A stretch of DNA of 10,929 nt from Saccharicrinis sp041584155 (GTDB lineage Bacteria > Bacteroidota > Bacteroidia > Bacteroidales > Marinilabiliaceae): contig JBFHEL010000103.1 of the NCBI GenBank assembly GCA_041584155.1, positions 1 through 10,929 of the forward strand. Direction: 5' to 3'. The translations under genes and the position numbers were made by a program. This document shows, in pieces, positions 6,378-10,929 of the stretch. Positions within the stretch are counted from its first letter, which is position 1. Every line of letters begins with the position of its first letter. The notes below the pieces were generated by a model. It ran no database searches, was not told where the DNA came from, and worked only from the letters and a program-made list of their open reading frames with translations.

Positions 6378-7664
6378 CTATTCCACAGGAATATCTGTAT
6401 TAATATTTTTACTACCAACTAATGCATAATAAAGCATATAAGCTAAACCTAAGAATGGCACCCAGTACGACATCATGTAACCCATTCCATCAGCAACAGC
6501 ATTTTGAATTAATGGTAAAATACCACCACCCACTACCATGGTCATAAAAATACCTGAAGCAGCAGCAGTAAACTTACCTAGACCTTCAACAGCCAGGTTA
6601 AAAATACCACCCCACATCACAGATGTACATAAGCCAATCAATACCAAAAACATAGCATTAATAGGTACCGGGGCAATACCAAATGCAAGACCACTTGCTG
6701 TACTTTGGAATACCGGGATGGAAACACCTATAGATGTTGGAAGAAGAATTGCCATAAAAGTTAAAATCATACCTAATGAAGCAGCTACAATTAACATACT
6801 TTTACTAGATACTTTTCCACCGATTGAAGCACCAACAAAACGACCCACAAGCATCAGTGCCCAGTAGGTAGCCGCTACAGATCCGGCTGTAGCTGCATCT
6901 AAACCTCCGGCTGCAGCATCTGCTAAAAATAGATTTAAAGTAGCAGGCACACCTACTTCAATTCCTACATAAACACCAATGGCAATAGCACCTAAAACAA
7001 AGTGACGAAAAGACCAGGGACTATAGTTTGAATGTTCCTTAACTGCACCATCTTTTGCAATATGGGGTTCCGGAATATTCACCAAATACAATACGATACC
7101 AATTAAAGCAAAGATACCCATGGCGATAAACATCACAGGATTAACATCTTTAATAGCAGTATCTTTACTTACAGTACCAATAAGCACTCCCACCAGAATA
7201 GGTACAGTCATACCTGAAAGTGAATTGAAGGTAGCACCAATTTGAATTAATTGATTTCCTTTTTTACCAGCACCACCTAAGGTATTTAGCATTGGGTTGA
7301 CCACAATGTTTAATAAACACATAGAGAAACCAGCTACAAAGGCACCCAATAAATACACTACAAAGCTTTCGGCAATACCAGACATAAATTGAATACCCAC
7401 ACCAACAAAGCCAATTACAATGGCCAATAAAGCTGTTTTTTTGTAGCCTACTTTTTCTAATAATTTACCCCCGGGTATTCCCATAAAGGCATAGGCTAAG
7501 AAATTGGCAAAGTTACCTAACATCCCAAGGAAGTTAGACGCCTGAAATTGTTCTTTAACAACAATTCCCATGGGAGCAGCCAAATTAGTTACGAAAGAGA
7601 TCATACCAAATAGTAAGATCATCATTACGATAGGAATTAAATTCCCTTTTTTACTCGAGTTCAT
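6378..7664 (-). CDS. FHS-type MFS sugar permease (FucP/GluP-like), downstream of galM
   Basis: The start at 7664 gives 428 residues beginning MNSSKKGNLIPIVMMIL. An in-frame ATG at 7748 would add 28 residues (MLIFFLFFTLLKKC...), but the inner start is preferred because the sister permease at 8887-10086 also opens MNSSK and the first membrane helix follows at once. About twelve hydrophobic segments are present. MFS features include the helix 2-3 loop GGKLLEKVGYKK (65-76) and the FHS-like NPMLNTLGG near 123-131. The segment PWSFRHFVLGAIAIG (216-230), running on to GIEVGV, is closely matched in the sister permease. It acts in the inner membrane, probably as a proton-sugar symporter. Genes of this kind are often annotated as glucose/galactose or fucose carriers, but the substrate cannot be read. 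Terminators precede and follow it, so it may be its own transcription unit, though no clear TAnnTTTG box was found in the 175-base leader. Confidence 0.88.
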   Translation of the reverse strand: MNSSKKGNLIPIVMMILLFGMISFVTNLAAPMGIVVKEQFQASNFLGMLGNFANFLAYAFMGIPGGKLLEKVGYKKTALLAIVIGFVGVGIQFMSGIAESFVVYLLGAFVAGFSMCLLNIVVNPMLNTLGGAGKKGNQLIQIGATFNSLSGMTVPILVGVLIGTVSKDTAIKDVNPVMFIAMGIFALIGIVLYLVNIPEPHIAKDGAVKEHSNYSPWSFRHFVLGAIAIGVYVGIEVGVPATLNLFLADAAAGGLDAATAGSVAATYWALMLVGRFVGASIGGKVSSKSMLIVAASLGMILTFMAILLPTSIGVSIPVFQSTASGLAFGIAPVPINAMFLVLIGLCTSVMWGGIFNLAVEGLGKFTAAASGIFMTMVVGGGILPLIQNAVADGMGYMMSYWVPFLGLAYMLYYALVGSKNINTDIPVE

Positions 7665-7783
7665 TTTATAGTTTTTAGATAATATATAATAACTTAGTTT
7701 AAATTCACATTTTTTAAGAAGTGTGAAAAAAAGGAAAAATATTAACAAATCAAAAAAAAGTCATCATTTTCATCTTCTGGAGT

Positions 7784-7821
7784 AAAAAAAAACCACCCTA
7801 AAAGAATACAGAGTGGCCTTT
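7784..7821 (-). terminator. Rho-independent terminator after galM
   Basis: In the minus-strand transcript, 7821-7810 pairs with 7799-7788 (12 pairs, three of them G-U) around a 10-base loop, and nine T follow (7792-7784, partly in the stem). It lies 18 bases after the galM stop codon. Confidence 0.8.
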
Positions 7822-7839
7822 GTATAATATTGAAAAATA

Positions 7840-8865
7840 CTAAATGAATTTATAAACGCATGTATGCTTGTAAATCTCTCCCGGGTTTAAAACCGCATTA
7901 GGAAAGTTTTCCTTATTTGGAGAGTCAGGAAAAATTTGGGTTTCCATCGCTAATCCCGCCCATTTTTGAATTGGGGCGCCTAATTTTCCTGTCTCAGAAC
8001 TATCAAAATGACTCCCTGTATAAATCTGAATACCGGGTTGGTTGGTATACACCTCCATTTCCCGTCCACTCTCAGGATCTTTTAATCTGGCAGCAAGTCT
8101 AACGGAACCATCATAGTTGTTAATCACAAAATTATGATCTATTCCATCAACCAATTTCACCTGGGCATCATCGGCATGACAAGTCTCTCCTATGGTTTTG
8201 GTATTTACAAAATCCATTGCTGTACCTTTTACTTCTGCAATCTCTCCAGTTACAGTGCCAATTTCTCCATCTATAGGCGTATACTTAGAGGCGTTTAACA
8301 ACAACTCATGTTTTTCTATAGTTCCTGTTCCTGCTCCTTTTAAATTAAAATAAGCATGACTGGTGAGATTAATAATGGTAGGTTTTGTCGTTTCTGCCGT
8401 ATAATCGATCACAAACTCATTCTCCTCTGTTAATCCATATACCACACTTACGCTTAGTTCTCCGGGATAATTTTGGTCGCCATCGGGACTAAGCAAAGAT
8501 AATTTATACGCCTGCGTGAATCTGGAATCTGCATATGGTTTTACATCCCAAACCCGGCTATTAAAGCCATCAAAACCACCATGTAAGTGATTAGGCTGAT
8601 TATTTACATCCAACTGATAAGCAGTTCCTTCCAGCTCAAACTTCCCTTTCACAATTCTATTGGCATAACGGCCACAAAGCGCACCTAAATAGGCATCACC
8701 TGACAGCGCAGCATCAACCGAAGGATAACCCACTACTACATCAGCAATTTCTCCTTTTGCATCAGGCACTTTAATGCCAATTATTTGTCCGCCACGACCT
8801 ATAAAGGAAACCTCTATATTATTGGCATTTTTAAGTGTAAAAATATCTGAAGCTTTTGTCATCAT
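7840..8865 (-). CDS. galM: Aldose 1-epimerase (galactose mutarotase)
   Basis: The 341-residue enzyme interconverts alpha and beta anomers of galactose or glucose, giving galactokinase the alpha form. Family motifs are intact: GRYANRI (65-71), NHLHGG (92-97), catalytic acid His170 in NLTSHAYFNL, Asp243 in GIDHNFV, TNQPGIQIYTG (274-284) and catalytic base Glu308 in AMETQIFPDSPN. Length is normal for the family. There is no signal peptide or lipobox, so it should be cytoplasmic, unlike some exported Bacteroidota mutarotases. Two ATG codons in a row (8865 and 8862) make the exact start ambiguous by one residue, with no Shine-Dalgarno sequence to decide. It follows the permease gene by 21 bases and is thus very likely co-transcribed with it; a terminator ends it. 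Confidence 0.95.
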   Translation of the reverse strand: MMTKASDIFTLKNANNIEVSFIGRGGQIIGIKVPDAKGEIADVVVGYPSVDAALSGDAYLGALCGRYANRIVKGKFELEGTAYQLDVNNQPNHLHGGFDGFNSRVWDVKPYADSRFTQAYKLSLLSPDGDQNYPGELSVSVVYGLTEENEFVIDYTAETTKPTIINLTSHAYFNLKGAGTGTIEKHELLLNASKYTPIDGEIGTVTGEIAEVKGTAMDFVNTKTIGETCHADDAQVKLVDGIDHNFVINNYDGSVRLAARLKDPESGREMEVYTNQPGIQIYTGSHFDSSETGKLGAPIQKWAGLAMETQIFPDSPNKENFPNAVLNPGEIYKHTCVYKFI

Positions 8866-8886
8866 ATTAAATTTTAAAATTTGAAA

Positions 8887-10086
8887 TTAAGCTTTTGCTC
8901 TTATTTTTGATCCTTTTAGTGCAAAGAAAATAATAAAAGCATAAAATACCCATAAAACCATATAAGCTGTAGAGATATTTGAAATAGACTCTATTGCCCC
9001 CATCACATAAGTCCAGAGTCCAACAAAAACAACACCTGTACATAAAATACCGGAACCCAGTTTAGCAGCACCAGGAGCAACATCCTTGAGTGACAAATCA
9101 AAAATCACCGACCACATAATAGAATGGAATAATCCTGTTGCCAAGATAGCTCCCAAAGATACCATACCATTGGTTAAAACAGTAATTAATATCATACAGG
9201 CACCCAATAGCGAGGAAATAGCCAATACTTTATTAGGCGAATATTTATTTAAAATACCTGCACCAGCCAGTCGACCGATTACAAAACCAAAAGGATAAGC
9301 CCCCATAAAAAACTTAATATCATTAGGGTCCAAACCAATCTTAGTTTCCATATAGCGGTATAAAAATGAATTAACCCCCACTTCTAATCCCATATACATC
9401 CCTATGGCAACAAATCCAAGGATAAGATGACGATAGCTCCATGCTGATCTTCCTATTCCTTCTGAAGCAACGGCATCATCATCGGCAATAGCAGGAAGTT
9501 TCATAAAAACCAACAAAACACCTGTTAAAACAGCAATACCTCCTAAAACATAATAAACAGGTTTAGCCAATAAAGCATCCGCTGCAGGATCTCCAGTAAC
9601 CTGACTTAAAATTAATCCGGTACCAACAACGGGTGCAAGAACGGCTGCAGCTGAGTTAACAGCCATAGCTAATGTTAGGCGCGCAGAAGATGTTTCAGGG
9701 CTACCCAACGCTATCACATAGGGATTTGCAGCAACCTGCAACAGTACAATTCCAAGTGCACTCACAAACAAAGCAAACAAAAACATACCAAAGCCTGCTG
9801 TAACAGCAGGGATAAATAATAAACTACCTAAACCCGTTATCAAGGAACCTACAATCACACTTTTTTTGTAACCTAGTTTTTTAACAAAACCTCCAACTGG
9901 AATTGAAAAAATATAGGCACTAAAAAAAGCAGCATTAACCAACTGAGCAATAGCCGGTTTCAAATCGTATAACTTTTGTAAAAAAGGAACCAGTACACCG
10001 TTCATCCATGTCACAAAGCCCAGTAAAAAAAGCAGGAATGACATAATAATAAATGGCACCGTATAATTTGTTTTTGAACTATTCAT
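8887..10086 (-). CDS. Glucose/galactose-type MFS permease (FHS family, GluP/FucP-like)
   Basis: The 399-residue inner-membrane protein has about twelve hydrophobic segments and the FHS signature: VTWMNGVLVPFLQ in helix 1 (25-37), GGFVKKLGYKK (65-75), and LQVAANPYVIALGSPETSS-A-RL-x-LA-x-AVNS (116-145), the hallmark of glucose/galactose transporters of the GluP type. AWSYRHLILGFVAIGMYMG (215-233) is shared with the neighbouring permease at 6378-7664, so the two are paralogs. It probably imports glucose and galactose with protons or sodium. The galK/permease/galM order is, from memory, that of the galactose locus in Bacteroides, which supports galactose as a substrate. The start at 10086 lies just after the terminator-like hairpin that follows galK. 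Confidence 0.92.
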   Translation of the reverse strand: MNSSKTNYTVPFIIMSFLLFLLGFVTWMNGVLVPFLQKLYDLKPAIAQLVNAAFFSAYIFSIPVGGFVKKLGYKKSVIVGSLITGLGSLLFIPAVTAGFGMFLFALFVSALGIVLLQVAANPYVIALGSPETSSARLTLAMAVNSAAAVLAPVVGTGLILSQVTGDPAADALLAKPVYYVLGGIAVLTGVLLVFMKLPAIADDDAVASEGIGRSAWSYRHLILGFVAIGMYMGLEVGVNSFLYRYMETKIGLDPNDIKFFMGAYPFGFVIGRLAGAGILNKYSPNKVLAISSLLGACMILITVLTNGMVSLGAILATGLFHSIMWSVIFDLSLKDVAPGAAKLGSGILCTGVVFVGLWTYVMGAIESISNISTAYMVLWVFYAFIIFFALKGSKIRAKA

Positions 10087-10113
10087 AAGATTATTTTTGA
10101 ATATTTTATACCT

Positions 10114-10142
10114 AAAAACAGCCAGTATAAACCACTGGCTGT
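10114..10142 (-). terminator. Terminator-like hairpin between galK and the permease
   Basis: A perfect 9-bp stem (10118-10126 with 10134-10142; ACAGCCAGT/ACTGGCTGT) with a 7-base loop is followed on the minus strand by five T (10118-10114, the first inside the stem). It begins 15 bases after the galK stop codon and ends 27 bases before the permease ATG. With no room for an obvious promoter after it, it may be leaky and lower, rather than block, expression of the downstream genes. Confidence 0.75.
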
Positions 10143-10157
10143 ATATAAATTACACCC

Positions 10158-10929
10158 TTATAGCGACACCTTAACAGCTCCCTTAGAACGAATAAAAAGT
10201 TTATGACAGTTACCTTCTCCAAAAACCGGTTCCAGCGTTGATATATATGTATCTAACAGATCATTAGGAACAAAAGCCTGAATAGTTCCAGCAAAACCAC
10301 CACCATGAACACGCCATGCGCCCTTACCTTTCAACACCAAATCACTAAGCGCCAAAGCCAGAGCTACATTTTGGTATTTCGTTTCACCACCTACAAAAAT
10401 ATTTTGATTGTACATATAGGAACTAAAACCTGATTCAATAACCAGGTTAAGAAATTTATCAAACTTACCTGCCTCAAGTGCCTCTACCTGATCTACTACA
10501 CGAGCATTATCTGCCTGAAAGTGAATGGAACGCAACAATGCACGATCACCTACTTTTTCCCGAATAGCAGGGATGCCTTTGACAACTTCTTGCATTGAAA
10601 GAGGACGAAGAACCTCATGCCCTAATTCTTTAGCTACAGATTTCATCTCTCCGGGCAGTGCATTATACTCTTCATCAAGTCCGCCATGGCTACCTCCAGT
10701 ATTTGTAATCACCAATGAATATCCTGTTTTAGCAAAGTCAAAATCCAAGGCTTTCACAATAGGATTAGATGGATTTTCGAAATCAATAGTAATAAATCCA
10801 CCTACAGCACAAGCCGTTTGGTCCATCAGACCACAGAATTTTTTACACGCATGCTCAGCCTTCTGTCCAATTTTTGCATTATCTACCGGATCAAGCTTCC
10901 CGTCATTAAATAGATGGCTAAAAATTGCC
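10158..10929 (-). CDS. galK: Galactokinase, 5' end outside window
   Basis: The frame is open from the right edge, giving the last 256 residues of a protein usually about 380-390 long; the N-terminal sugar-recognition region and the ATP-binding GLSSSA motif lie outside. Though an ATG occurs at 10826, coding clearly continues upstream of it (AEHACKKFCGLMDQTACAVGG), so this is not the start. The motif CGLMDQ carries the catalytic Asp (residue 36 of the visible part), and VHGGGFAGTIQAF (207-219) is the third GHMP-kinase motif. DEEYN at about 85-89 matches the conserved SEYN-type segment of galactokinases. The enzyme phosphorylates alpha-galactose with ATP to galactose-1-phosphate, the entry to the Leloir pathway, in the cytoplasm. 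Neighbouring permease and mutarotase genes fit this role. No gene for galactose-1-phosphate uridylyltransferase is inside the window. Confidence 0.95.
   Translation of the reverse strand, partial: AIFSHLFNDGKLDPVDNAKIGQKAEHACKKFCGLMDQTACAVGGFITIDFENPSNPIVKALDFDFAKTGYSLVITNTGGSHGGLDEEYNALPGEMKSVAKELGHEVLRPLSMQEVVKGIPAIREKVGDRALLRSIHFQADNARVVDQVEALEAGKFDKFLNLVIESGFSSYMYNQNIFVGGETKYQNVALALALSDLVLKGKGAWRVHGGGFAGTIQAFVPNDLLDTYISTLEPVFGEGNCHKLFIRSKGAVKVSL

Noticed and set aside
6538..6867. 109-residue plus-strand frame opposite the second permease
   Set aside because: Its Pro/Ile/Thr-rich product is the usual complement of hydrophobic membrane-helix codons; the minus-strand permease explains the region.
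7709..7731. CACATTTTTTAAGAAGTGTG inverted repeat in the second permease leader as an operator or terminator
   Set aside because: The stem is short and mostly A/T with no T-tract after it, and there is no regulator gene to link with it; too weak to call.
7665..7748. N-terminal extension of the second permease from the ATG at 7748
   Set aside because: The 28 extra residues lie in a leader-like AT-rich stretch, have no match in the sister permease, and the inner ATG gives the shared MNSSK start.
10158..10826. A short galactokinase starting at the ATG at 10826
   Set aside because: That Met is in the conserved MDQ catalytic motif and coding continues upstream to the window edge; the gene is cut by the window, not truncated.

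Overview
The window is low-GC DNA (roughly one third G+C by eye) from a member of the Bacteroidota, most likely a marine or anaerobic Bacteroidales/Marinilabiliales- or Flavobacteriia-type organism. Pointers are the TonB-dependent receptor with an N-terminal carboxypeptidase-regulatory-like domain, the acidic surface-type lipoprotein beside it, promoter elements of the TAnnTTTG type, the absence of Shine-Dalgarno sequences before the genes, and a galactokinase / FHS-type sugar permease / aldose epimerase gene order like that of Bacteroides. The species cannot be named from the sequence.

Every gene is on the minus strand, so transcription runs from right to left. From the right edge: a galactokinase gene (5' end outside the window), a glucose/galactose-type MFS permease, galactose mutarotase, and a second FHS-like MFS permease. 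These form a sugar-uptake and galactose-entry module: permease imports the sugar, mutarotase supplies the alpha anomer, and galactokinase makes galactose-1-phosphate. Rho-independent hairpins lie after galK, after galM and after the second permease, so the cluster is punctuated rather than one unbroken transcript.

The middle holds a TetR-family repressor gene, a 363-base AT-rich spacer, and then a two-gene operon: a TonB-dependent receptor without SusD partner and, 22 bases downstream, a very acidic tandem-repeat lipoprotein of unknown function. The spacer carries an inverted repeat (ACCGAC-AA-GTCGGT, with an extra overlapping ACCGAC) just upstream of a good -7 box for the receptor. This is a strong candidate operator for the adjacent TetR protein, making tetR/receptor/lipoprotein a self-contained regulated outer-membrane uptake system whose cargo is unknown. 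A strong hairpin terminator ends the operon.

At the left edge is a secreted nucleotide pyrophosphatase/phosphodiesterase with all catalytic and metal-binding residues visible; its 3' end lies outside the window. No RNA genes, mobile elements, CRISPR arrays or broken genes were recognised. The part most worth following up is the TetR-operator/receptor/repeat-lipoprotein unit.
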